From Castanea sativa (Eukaryota > Streptophyta > Magnoliopsida > Fagales > Fagaceae): a stretch of 64,000 nucleotides of DNA. The position numbers were made by a program, and so were the translations under genes. The stretch spans positions 41,653,634-41,717,633 of the forward strand of contig NC_134014.1 of NCBI RefSeq assembly GCF_040712315.1, read 5' to 3'. Positions 22,630 to 33,613 of this stretch are shown here, one piece after another; within the stretch, counting starts at the first letter, position 1; the number at the start of each line of letters is the position of its first letter. Below the pieces are notes generated by a model. That model searched no databases and was not told where the DNA came from. It saw nothing but the letters and a program-made list of their open reading frames with translations.

Positions 22630-24552
22630 AGTGCAGATTATATGGGAAGAATTGCCAAATGGGGAATTGTCCTAGGAGCTTTCGATATCAAGTATATGCC
22701 TCGCACCTCTATAAAGGGACAGGTCATCGCGGACCTTGTGGCGGAATTTGCTGAGCCTTCGTTAGAAGACTATCAAGAAGGCATGGGTAAAAAATCAGTA
22801 GGCATGATTTCGTGTGAAGGGCCTCCATTATGGAAAGTCCATGTTGATGGAGCAGCAAATCAGAGGGGATCGGGTATAGGACTAGTTTTGATATCCCCAG
22901 AGGGAATTACTTTTGAGAAATCTTTGAGATTAGGATTCTCGGCCACCAACAACGAAGCAGAGTATGAGGCCGTCCTCGCAGGGATGAACATGGTTCATAA
23001 AATAGGAGGAAAGACGGTGCAAATGTTCTCGGATTCACTATTGGTGGTAGGCCAAGTAGAAGGAAAGCTAGAAGCAAGGGATTCCAGAATGCGAGAATAC
23101 CTAACCCAGGTCAGGTATATGCAATCTAAATTTGAGTCTTTTTTACTATTGCATGTATCCAGATGTGGCAATACCCATGCCGACTCATTAGCCACGCTCG
23201 TAACGTCCTCGGCACAAAGTCTACCACGAGTTATCCTCGTTGAAGATCTATTGAAACCCACTGGGACGGATGGTAACTCCACTCAAATTCTTCAAATTAG
23301 GACAGGGCCTAGTTGGATGGATCAAATAGTAACATTTCTCAGAAATGACATCCTGCCTGGAGAAAAAGCTGAAGCAGATAAAGTTCGCAGGAAAGCCACT
23401 CGTTTCTGGTTATCCGAGGACCAAAAATTGTACAAACGTTCCTTTTCGGGACCATATTTGTTATGCATACACCCCGAGGCAACAGAGCTACTTTTGGAAG
23501 AGTTACACGAAGGGATTTGCGGAAGTCACACATGAGGAAGGTCTTTAGCTCACAGAGCCCTTACTCAGGGCTATTGGTGGCCAAATATGCAGAGATAAGC
23601 GCAAGATTATGCAAGGAAGTGTGACCAATGTCAAAGGTTCGCTCCAAATATACATCAACCAGGTGGAGTCCTGAATCCTCTATCTAGCCCATGGCCTTTT
23701 GCTCAATGGGGCTTGGACATTGTTGGACCCTTCCCCAAAGCAACAGGAAACAGACGGTGGCTTCTCGTGGGAATAGATTATTTCACCAAATGGGTTGAAG
23801 CTGAGCCATTATCAAATATCAGAGACATGGAAGCAAAAAAGTTTGTGTGGAAGAATATCGTTACCAGGTTCGGCATCCCTCATACTCTCATTTCAGATAA
23901 CGGTTTACAATTTGATAGCAAAGCCTTTCGGAAATACTGCTGTGATCTGGGTGTTACGAATAGATATTCCACTCCGGCTTATCCCCAAGGAAATGGGCAA
24001 GTCGAGGCGGTCAACAAAGTAATAGTGAGCGGACTCAAAAAGAGGTTGGGTGACGCCAAGGGGAGGTGGGTGGAAGAACTGCCACATGTCTTGTGGACGT
24101 ATCGAACTACACCACAAAGATCCACAGGTGAAACACCCTTCGCCATGACTTATGGAGCCGAGGCAGTAATACCCTTAGAAACTGGGTTCCCAACCCTGAA
24201 GAAAAGCTCCTTTATTCCAGATAGCAATGATGATCTATTAATGATAAACTTAGACTTAGTTGAGGAACAGCGAGAAAACGCCATGGTTCAACTAGCTTAT
24301 TATCAACATAAGCTCAAGCAGGGGTATGATTCTCATGTGAAACTTCGACCTCTTGGACCGGGTGACTTAGTATTAAGGAAAGTTTTGGGCACGACGAAGA
24401 ATCCTGCGTGGGGAAAATTGGGGCCCAACTGGGAAGGACCTTATCGTATTACTTCGGTCGCACGAATAGGGGCCTACAATCTAGAAGATTTGGACGAATG
24501 TGTTGTACCACGTCCCTGGAATGTAAATAATCTACGAAGGTACTATTACTAA
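22630..24552 (+). pseudogene. int: archaeal-type RNase H and integrase of element B
   Basis: The second RNase H (VHVDGAANQRGSG, NNEAEYEAV, FSDSLLV, HADSLATL) is at about 22838-23205. The integrase HHCC domain starts near 23490 (LHEGICGSHT) but is cut by TGA 23533-23535 and TAA 23596-23598. The core then reads cleanly: DIVGPFPKA with DYFTKWVEA, LISDNGLQFD and NGQVEAVNK, so the DDE residues are present. The C-terminal domain ends NVNNLRRYYY with TAA at 24550-24552. All parts share one frame, so only nonsense codons disable it. Confidence 0.9.
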
Positions 24553-24611
24553 ATAAAAGGCACTTCGGCCGTTTTTTGTTGTAAACTACATTACATTCAT
24601 TATCTTCGTTT

Positions 24612-25510
24612 GTCTAAGTATCAAGCTGAAGCTTGGTATGCCTGGATCCTCGGACCACATACCTCGTCTAAATTGATATTCTTTACTAAGTGTTAAACAG
24701 AACCTAAGTTACGTCTGATCCTCGGATCATCTACTTTGGGAAAATTAACATTTCAATTTATTCGTCTAAGTATCAAGCTGAAGCTTGGTATGCCTGGATC
24801 CTCGGACCACATACCTCGTCTAAATTGATATTCTTTACTAGGTGTTAAACAGAACCTAAGTTACGTCTGATCCTTGGATCATCTACTTTGGGAAAATTAA
24901 CATTTCAATTTATTCGTCTAAGTATCAAGCTGAAGCTTGGTATGCCTGGATCCTCGGACCACATACCTCGTCTAAATTGATATTCTTTACTAAGTGTTAA
25001 ACAGAACCTAAGTTACGTCTGATCCTCGGATCATCTACTTTGGGAAAATTAACATTTCAATTTATTCGTCTAAGTATCAAGCTGAAGCTTGGTATGCCTG
25101 GATCTTCGGACCACATACCTCGTCTAAATTGATATTCTTTACTAAGTGTTAAACAGAACCTAAGTTACGTCTGATCCTCGGATCATCTACTTTGGGAAAA
25201 TTAACATTTCAATTTATTCGTCTAAGTATCAAGCTGAAGCTTGGTATGCCTGGATCCTCGGACCACATACCTCGTCTAAATTGATATTCTTTACTAAGTG
25301 TTAAACAGAACCTAAGTTACGTCTGGTCCTCGGATCATCTACTTTGGAAAAATTAACATTTCAAATTTATTTATCTAAGTATCAAGCTGAAGCTTGGTAT
25401 GCCTGGATCCTCGGACCACATACCTCGTCTAAATTAATATTCTTTACCAAGTGTTAAACAAAACCTGAGCTAGGCCTAGACCTCGGATCATTTACTTGGG
25501 AAAAATTAAA
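24612..25510 (+). repeat. tandem array of element B, 152 bp x ~6
   Basis: Units start at 24612, 24765, 24917 and 25069 with a 152-153-bp step. Each is a dimer of two ~76-bp halves, both carrying taagt, atcctcgga and aaatt words, so the unit grew from a shorter monomer. It occupies the same place as the arrays in A, C and D but with different sequence. Confidence 0.95.
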
Positions 25511-25891
25511 CGCTTCTTTTCTTTTTGTCAAAAACATCAGATCTTTGCATGTCTAAATCAAAAGACTATATGCCTTATTTTTACATAGTTCAACTAGAGA
25601 TCCAAAATGAAAAATCAAATACTTAAATGCATCATTTAATGCAGTTCCCGGCATAATTAAACCTTCCTGGATTATCAATTTCAATTCAAGTTGTTGCTAT
25701 TAACTTTGGTAAAGAACAAAAAGATGGTATTTATGGAATGATATGATCAAAACAAAGCAAAAAAGTAAGAATCATCTAAACAAACATTCGTGCTTATATT
25801 AGATTCCAAATAGTACTTTTTCAATCACACTTAGAAATTACACTTAAAGATAAAATAAAATAAAAATAAAATAGAGAAAGGCAGCAAGCAT

Positions 25892-28521
25892 TCATTGTTT
25901 TAGCTTGATCTTCAGAGGGCCTTTGGGGTCTTTAGGAGATGGAAGCTGAACCGAGGACTCAACGGCAATTCCTTTGCCTTTGGGATCATCTATCAAGGTT
26001 ATTGGATTAGCTTGATCACCCAACTCATCCTTCGAAGATTCCTGAAGGTCACTTGAGGGCTGTACGTCTTCAAGCGCCTTTTCTTGTACTGGATCAACTT
26101 GCTTAGGAGCATCTTCAGGAAGAGTTGAATCTCCAGCCAAATCACCCCCCTTATCCTCAGATGATCCCTGGGCAGCTTCTTGGGCAGCTTCAGGAATGGT
26201 AGAGGCTCGAATTGCCGGAGGATAGTAGACACTCTCCGCTTTCCAAAGAATGGAAGAAGCATCAACCCCAGCTTGGAAAAGTGCCTCATTCCACACTTGG
26301 AGGCAGTAATGCCTACATACCTCGGGAACCTGAGCCTTGAAAGTTTCGGTGACCTCCTTCACACCTATATCATAACCGTCTTGTTCGGCTTGGTCCCTTG
26401 AGATCTCGGCCTCTTCTTTTGCTTTATCAGCCTTTTTCTTCTCCTCAAGGGCTTTCTCTTTGCCCTTGATGGCCTCCTCTTTGGCCATCTCAGACTCGTT
26501 CAGATCTTTCTTAAGATCCTCAACGAGCCTTCGTGCTGCTGAGAGGTTATCATCGGCTTGACGAAGCATTAGACACTGATCCTCGGCTTGTTTAGTCGTT
26601 GTTTTCAGATCAGCTTCTAAGCCCGCCTTATCACTCTCGGCCTTAGCCAATTTTGCTGTGACCTCCTGCAGTTTCTTCTTGTGAAGGTCCGAGATCTTTT
26701 GGGCGGTTTCACGCCTGGCTTCCTCGGCCCTCAGAGACTTGTAGGAACTGATGGCAATCTCTTCTGCCCTATGGGCAGATTGAACGGCCTACGAACAAAA
26801 CATATAAAATTTAGACACGTATATATATATAGGAAATAAAAACAAAAGCCAAGGTTTTAGAGAAAGAAAACTCACCATTGCAAGCTCCTTCTTCAGAGTC
26901 ATGAAGACGGTGTGATCCCTTTTCTTTCTAAGCTTAACCATATCCTCGGGGAGTAACAGCGCCTGCTCCAATGCATCTGCGAAGCATGCAGCTGTCCCTT
27001 CATCGGAATTTCTAATGGACGCATCCACGGTAATGACCTCGTCGTCCATAGACATGTCAGGAAGCCATACAGGGGCGCGCACGGCCACCTGTTGGTCGGT
27101 TCTTCTTTCCGACCTAGTCTGCATGGTACGGGCCTACTTTCCACCCTTTTTCACCTCGGGCTCCTTGGAAACAGAGCCCTTTCCTACTTCCACCACTTCC
27201 TTCCCTTTCGACTGATCCCTTTTTCTTTTGAGATCAGCTATGTTGGTGCGTTGAGTTTGGGAGGATGGGGGAGGAGGAGGAAGCCTAGTTTCAGGGCCTT
27301 TGTCAGCACCCTTTTCTTGAGTCCGAGGGCGCACCTCTTTTGAAGGTTCTAGGACTCTAGGGCCCTTGTCAGCGCCCTCAAAGGCATCTTTTAGGCTGGG
27401 CTTAATCTTTCGTTGGATGCCCATATTGTCAAGTTCTTCAGTAGTAACCTTTGAGATTTGGGTAGAAGTGCCGAGGATGGAAGTTGAATCTTCAGGAGAG
27501 TAGGGTTGATTAAAAACCTCAAACTCGTCCTCGAAATCTGGTACCTCAACTATTTCTTCTTCTTCTTCTTCCTTTACAGTAGAGTGGGAAGACGCAGCTT
27601 CACCAGAGGTTAATTTTGTGGAGAAGGGAACTGTGGGAATCCCAACTGGAACGAATTGTGGTGGTTGGATTGGTTGGGTGACCAAAGTACCTTGAGGAAT
27701 GGTAGTCCCCTCCGGTAGCAAGAAACCCTCCACGGCAACGCTAATCCGAGGAAGACGAGGATCGTGGGCTTTAATCACGCACTTCGGCGCCTGAAAAGCT
27801 TTAGATATCGGAGTGTAGCCGAGGATCAGATGAGCCGCACGAAGTTGGCCGTCAGTATGCACGAAGATCTCGGCTTGTAGGATCCTATCCAACCGCCCGA
27901 AATCAACAAGGTTAGGATGACGATCCGCTGCGTGTGGATCTGCAGAGTTATCCAAGTAAAAGTGGGTAAGAATAAGTAAAAAGACGAAAGATAATAGTAT
28001 GTAAAAGAAACTTCACCTGGAGTCCCTTCCCTTGTCGAACAGGGGAGGCCGTCGTGCCAATTTCCTGATATGATCAGGAAGTCGTTTTTTAGGCCCTTAT
28101 TTGATTCAGGCAGACATTGAATTAGCCTAACTTCTGGGTATCTAGACTTTAGGTAGTATTCATCTTTTTTGCTTAGGTAATGGAGGTTATAAACCCAGTT
28201 CATGTCGTGGTGAGTGAGCCCTAGGTTCATCTTCTCATTTAAAGCATCTATGGAACCTAGGATCCTAAAGACATTTGGGGCACACTGGGTGGGAGCCAAT
28301 CTAAAGGCCCTAAGATAATCCCTAGTAACAGTTCCCATGGGGATTTTCATTCCCCCTTCGATGAACGCAATCATCGGGATTACAACTTCCCCCGTTTTTC
28401 TTTTTATATAATACTCTTCCTCATTACAGTACCTAATGGATACATCCGAGGGAATTTTGTACTTAACCTTAAACTGCTCTATTTTTTCGTTTGAATCCAC
28501 CAGGGACGCAAATCTACCCAT
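25892..28521 (-). pseudogene. antisense gene (aORF) of element B, three exons
   Basis: Exon 1 is 28521-28017, exon 2 is 27939-26876 and exon 3 is 26788-25892. Donors read CCAG|GTGAAG and AATG|GTGAG; acceptors read CTGCAG and TCGTAG. The spliced length is 2466 bases, exactly 822 codons, which supports the exon model. Exon 1 starts MGRFASLVDSNEKIEQF and has PMIAFIEGGMKIPMG and FRILGSIDALNEKM. Exon 2 has RLDRILQAEIFV, an acidic region, LKRKRDQSKGKE and LLLPEDMVKL. Exon 3 is a long Lys/Glu/Ala coiled coil. One TAG (27136-27134) interrupts exon 2. Domain type resembles the Pfam putative gypsy-type transposon family; function is unknown. Confidence 0.82.
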
Positions 28522-28790
28522 TCTTTTTGAAAAAAAGGGGGTGTGAAGAAAACTAACTACGCCGAGGATGAAAGATACAGTGAAAAAGAGAAGATGGGAA
28601 GGAAAAGAAACAAAAGAAACAAAAAGCTGATAAGGAGGGGAAAGAGTATTGAAGAACTTACTTTTAAAAAAGAAGAAAGCATGGTCACCTCGGACAGGGT
28701 ACTTGATAGACAGAGAGAGAGTACGGGGAGATGGAAAGTGTGGCAGGTACGTTATGAGGTTTCTGTAGTGTGAAGAATTTTGAAGAAAAT

Positions 28791-28803
28791 TAGTATTTAT
28801 ATG
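28791..28803 (-). promoter_or_regulatory. TATA box for the antisense gene of element B
   Basis: catataaatacta on the minus strand, about 275 bp before the aORF start codon and internal to the 3' LTR. It suggests the aORF has its own promoter and is not read from the LTR. Confidence 0.5.
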
Positions 28804-29067
28804 TCAAAAGGTGTTTTGAAGCGGGCGAATTCCCGCCTCAACACAGGAATCGCTCTCGACCGTTGGATATGTGTCATATCAATGAAACGTGGGGGACATA
28901 GAAGCGCCAATAATTAATTCGGGGGCGTTTCACATACCGAAGTATCGGGAACACGCGATGGGTAATTCAGAAGTTATTTCCGTCAGCAATACTCCAGGAT
29001 TCTGCAGGGTAAAAAGGTCTTTTAAGTCGAGATCCTATGTTCTTCCCGAGGTGAAAAAAATAAAGAA

Positions 29068-29081
29068 TCTCGAGGGGCTAT
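29068..29081 (+). other. polypurine tract of element B
   Basis: tctcgaggggctat directly before the 3' LTR; it shares gaggggctat with element A. Confidence 0.8.
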
Positions 29082-29876
29082 TGTAGGGGTATTGGGCCCA
29101 GTAATTTATGAAGGACGGCCCAACGAAGTCTTTTGGACTAGAAACTCAAATCCGAAAACATCAAAATGATCGTGGAGTATTTAAATGTCCCAAAACGTCC
29201 GAGGAGTAGATTTGTCCTCGGAATGTTAAGCCGAGGACATAGGAAGAGAAATTTAGTGTCCCCGAGTTAGGTTATAAAGAGTCCTACAACTATGGGGATA
29301 CACAGTATACGTGGAGGACAATAAGAAAGAGCCGTGGAATGTCTAAAGTAAAGCTGCTACCACCGCCCATACATTAAAAGCTCTGTAATTGATACGCTGA
29401 CTGTATAGATGGAAGGATGGGACCTGAGCATAGAGCTTGGAACTTGGTCCCTAATCCCAGCGGGCTTTAGGGAAGAATGGATGGGACAAGTATCCAAAAA
29501 TCAGGATTGCAACCAAAAAGTGGAAGATGATGAAGAGAAGGAAAAGAATATAAATAGAAGGGAAGGCATACGAAGAAAAGGGGAGGCTTTTTAAGAAAGA
29601 AAAAGTGTATGATAATCAATATTTGTATCCAAACTTGAGAAATACTATTATAAACTATCCTCGGAAACAGTCCGAGGAGGAATTCTCAGTCTTACTCTTT
29701 GCAAACGATTCTTTGTTTTGTTCCATTGGGCCCAAAGCCCGTTCTTTTTGTAATTGTCTAAACCATCCTTGAAATCTAGATTACAAACCCATCCTCTACA
29801 AATTCATTGTGAAGAAAGGCCTTTCAAGCCCATTTCCTCCCAGTTGTGGTTCGGGAATTTGAATTGTGTCCTTACA
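29082..29876 (+). repeat. 3' LTR of element B
   Basis: 795 bp against 794 bp for the 5' LTR, starting tgtaggggtattggg and ending gtccttaca. About ten scattered differences from its partner, many of them C/T or G/A. Confidence 0.95.
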
Positions 29877-29882
29877 GAAATC

Positions 29883-29933
29883 TACGGTGTAAAAAAGGTG
29901 TAAGTTTATAAGAGTTATACCAAGTGTAACTTG

Positions 29934-29999
<66 letters not shown>

Positions 30000-31786
30000 A
30001 AGGAAAAAATTTAGATACAATATTTTAGGTATTGTTTTTTAGGATTCCTACTTTATTTATTTTACCACAGCAGTTGAGCTGTTTTTTTAGCTATTTGGCA
30101 CCCAAAAAGCTACTTAATCTATTTTACCTACTCATTTTACAAAACATTCAGCAGTAGTAGATCTATTTTAGCTTTCAACACAATAAAATAATATAAATAT
30201 CACAATATAATAATATATCTACTACAATAAAATAATACATTCCACTACCAAAAAAAAAACCACAAACTGATCAATGGCACAATCCACAACCACTGCCAAC
30301 CAAGAACAACCACCCACAACCATTGCCAAAAATCCAAATTAGCCAAAAACCACCACACAAATCACCATTTCTGTTCAAAGGTACAGGAATTACTGAACCC
30401 AAACCATTGTTTGCACCTTCATTCACCTATATCCAAAATCTACGCAATTAAACCAACACTAACCCTTTAAACAATTGAAACAATACAGAATCAAATTAAC
30501 TTTCTTTCTTCATTTTTTTACCTTCGAATCAGCAGAAGAACAATCCATAAATAGTAGGATCATAGAGAAGTTTGAACTCATACATGGTGGGAGAGATGGC
30601 TTGGGTCGATGATGAAGCTTGGGTCGGCAACGGAGCTTGGATCGGCAATAGAGCTTGGATTGGCGTTGGGTGAGCGGTGAGATGGAGGACTGGGCGAGAT
30701 GGGTCAGTGGCATGGAGGACTGGGTGAGATGAGAGAGAGGAGCTTTGGTCTGATAGAGCAGAGAGGGAAGTAATGAGAGAGAGAGAGAGAGATGAGCTGT
30801 GAAAGTGAAATGGGAAGAGAAAAGCAAAAAGAAAAGAAACATTATTTTAATAAAAAGTGTAATAAAATATTATTATTTATTTTAGCTTCTTGTTACAGTG
30901 CACGGCCATAAATAGCTGTGCACTATAGCAAGAAGCTAAATTTTTTTACCTATGGCACCACTACTACAACATGCATTTTTGTATTTTGGTGAAGCTAAAA
31001 TAGCTATATAGCTATGTAGCTTTACTGCCGCTAATGCTCTTATATATATCTTGCTTTTTCAGTTTTTTGTCATTTTGTCTGGCTAGTGGGCTTGAATATA
31101 TATTTCTCTTCGAATATATCCTCCATATCAAATATATTTTTGCCTGGCAAACTCTTCAAATTTTTGTGGTCCCTTGATCCTGGAGGTGGACGTAAGAATA
31201 TCTACAGCTACAAGACCGAGAGACCACATGTTCATCGTTTCCATGATTTGTCCTTTTATCCATATGTTCTATGCATTCGTTTCCTTGATAAAGAATGATT
31301 GATAGAGATAAGCAGTATAAAAAGTAAAAACGAAGTGAGAGACAAAAGAATTACATCTGGCTTAATTCTGCTTAGATAGACAAGCTTCCTCTTTTAACTA
31401 ATCCTATACAACCCAAATCCTACGTAGTACATCTTTGACTTACATAGGAGCTGGTGAGAACTGAGAACTAACAATTAAGTCATTGAAAAACCAAACCCTC
31501 AATTTTTTTAAATTTTGTTGAAAAACTCCAAAAATTGGCTGTGTGACCATGTGAATTCGACGTTATAAGTTTCAAATCATATGATATCTTAATTTTTTTT
31601 TTTTTTAAAGTTGGAATTATAGATGAGAAGCTAGCTATTTTAATAAATTAATAAATTGTGAAAGTATTACTTCAAAAAGTTAAAATGAAACACATTTGTG
31701 TGTGCGTGTGTGCTCATGTGTGTGTGCATATTCATCTTCTTCGTACTTGGAGGTGCGACAAAGTGCTAATAAAGAACCTTAAATTA
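29883..31786. other. spacer with microsatellites and MITE-like sequence
   Basis: Contains (CT)n then (TA)n at about 29938-29999. The 30030-31040 part is AT-rich with recurring tagctattt words and ends in a gagcattagcggc-type terminus (minus strand at about 31040). It looks like a non-autonomous transposon, but I could not find the left terminus. A 110-codon Ser/Leu/Pro-rich minus-strand frame at 30842-30510 overlaps a (gagaga)n run and is not believed. A (TG)n-like run lies at about 31698-31727. Confidence 0.4.
30884..30937. repeat. hairpin-forming inverted repeat
   Basis: Arms agcttcttgttacagtgcac (30884-30903) and gtgcactatagcaagaagct (30918-30937) pair with three mismatches around a 14-base loop. 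This is typical of MITE interiors or ends. A small-RNA role is possible but unsupported. Confidence 0.6.
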
Positions 31787-31980
31787 GAGCATTCTCATCA
31801 ATCTAGTCAAACTAGCCATAAGTAAAAAAATATAGCTAAAGGCTCTAAAAAAACTTACATATCAGTCTTCTCAGAGTTATTGAAAATTTTAGAAATGAAT
31901 AGTTCCACGCCATTACCAGCGAGGACTATTGACTATTCATCGTCAAACTAAAAAAAATATTATTTTTAATGTGGGAGACC

Positions 31981-32012
<32 letters not shown>

Positions 32013-32354
32013 TGTATCCTCACCATTGATTGTCGATGTCCAGGGCTGGCCCAACCTAATTTAGGGCCTAAGGCGAAACCCGAAATATATATGTGGGGCA
32101 TTTTTTATATAAATATTAATTAAATCAAATTGAGGTTAATTTGATGTATTAAATATATAATTTAATGAATAATACTAACTAAAACTAATGTTTATTTCAT
32201 ATAGAGAATTGAATATCATAGTTGAAAAAATAATTTAACAAAACAAAATTTAAAAAAAGAAAAAGAAAATTAATTTATCTTAGATATATAACGATACATA
32301 TATAATTAATTACATTTATAATTTACGATATTAATTGACGTGTGGCTTTGTAGC

Positions 32355-33107
32355 TGTAAGTGCACAATTGCACCTGGACCCAAGAACAGTTATGGGCTCA
32401 GGCCCAATGAGCCTTAAACAATGAAAATTTGTAGAGAGTGGGCTTGAAACCCAGGTTAGAAGTGAGTGAAGATTAAATGACAAACTAAAGATTGCCAGTA
32501 TTAGGAAACAGCAAAGAGTAATGTAAATAGGTCTCCTCGGACGTAAGCCGAGAGCTGTTCTTATATTATCTCTCTCTCTTTGTCTTTTTTCTTTTTAGGT
32601 TACAAACAGTTCCGTCCCTCTTTCTGTTCTAGGTCCTCTCTTAAATACTCTTCTTCTTAATACTTTATACACGTGTTGCCCTCAACTCCTCCCTTAGTAT
32701 AGATATTTCTTTTCTTAGTGCCTTTGAACAGTAACTAGAAGTTTCCCTTCCACTGTTCAAGTGTCACCTCCCCATTAATGCGGCCAGGGTGGTAGGTGCA
32801 GGGTCTTTAATGTGGAGGTAACAGCCTTTGTCTTTGTCATTTCTTCAACACTGGTGCTTCTGGGGCATTCAAGGGTTCACCCCTTTTAACCATTGGTCTT
32901 GACCGTGTCATTCCCTAACCTGTACCATGAAGTCCCGGGTTCTCTGGTGTCAGTCCGAGGATAAGTTCACCCTCGGCTGAGTCCTCGGACCCTCGGCGCA
33001 TGGGCCGACCCATAGTATTAACAACTTCCAAACCCAGGGTCAGGTCGGCCTTCCTTAACACGGCCCAAAAGGCCCACGTTCCCATCAGGATCTTTTTACC
33101 CCCCACA
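32355..33107 (-). repeat. 3' LTR of element C
   Basis: On the minus strand it begins tgtggggggtaaaaag and ends gtgcacttaca. Its plus-strand right neighbour, atagcccctcaaaac (33108 on), is the reversed polypurine tract. Confidence 0.95.
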
Positions 33108-33613
33108 ATAGCCCCTCAAAACTCTAATTTTCAACGTCCGAGGAGAAAAATAGGGTTTTGATCCGACGAGAACCTGCTCTACACACTTTATAAGTAATGG
33201 CACGTGTGGAAATCGTTTTGCGTCCCAGAAGATGACACTTGGCGGTTTTATTTTCGAAAACGCGCGCATTTATTACTGTAAGTTGCTCTTTGTCTCCCAC
33301 GTTCAACGGTGAGATGGGCATCCAACGGTTCTCATTACTCCACGAAATTTTAGGCGGGACAGACATAATTTCGAGGCCGCCTTTTCGCACGTCGTGACGC
33401 TTCGGGAACCCGCGCCTTCATTTAATTCCTCAGGGGGTAATCCCATCAAGACATCAGCCATCATACATTACTCTGCAGAAAACCGTGGAGATTTGCACAT
33501 CTTCGACCTTGTAAGTTCTTACTCCTATTCTAAACCTTTTCTCCTCAATATTTGTCCTCGGCTACCAATACAAACACTCTCCCTTTTAAAGTTTAGTCTA
33601 TCGTCTCTCTGTT

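Larger units (their letters stand above)
18386..29876 (+). mobile_element. Element B: Ty3/gypsy retrotransposon of Tat type, frame intact but stop-ridden
   Basis: LTRs 18386-19179 and 29082-29876 differ at only about ten positions. The flanking duplication gaaatc (18380-18385 and 29877-29882) is 6 bp. The internal order matches element A: PBS, gag, protease, RT, two RNase H domains, integrase, tandem array, antisense gene and polypurine tract. From 19228 to 24552 the polyprotein is one uninterrupted frame in phase (1775 codons), broken only by nonsense codons at 20446, 22627, 23533 and 23596, plus the conserved UAG at 21250. It is a different family from A/C by LTR sequence. Confidence 0.96.

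Noticed and set aside
30510..30842. 110-codon minus-strand ORF beginning with a hydrophobic, signal-like stretch
   Set aside because: The Leu/Ser run comes from a (gagaga)n microsatellite and the rest from a short internal repeat; no family resemblance.
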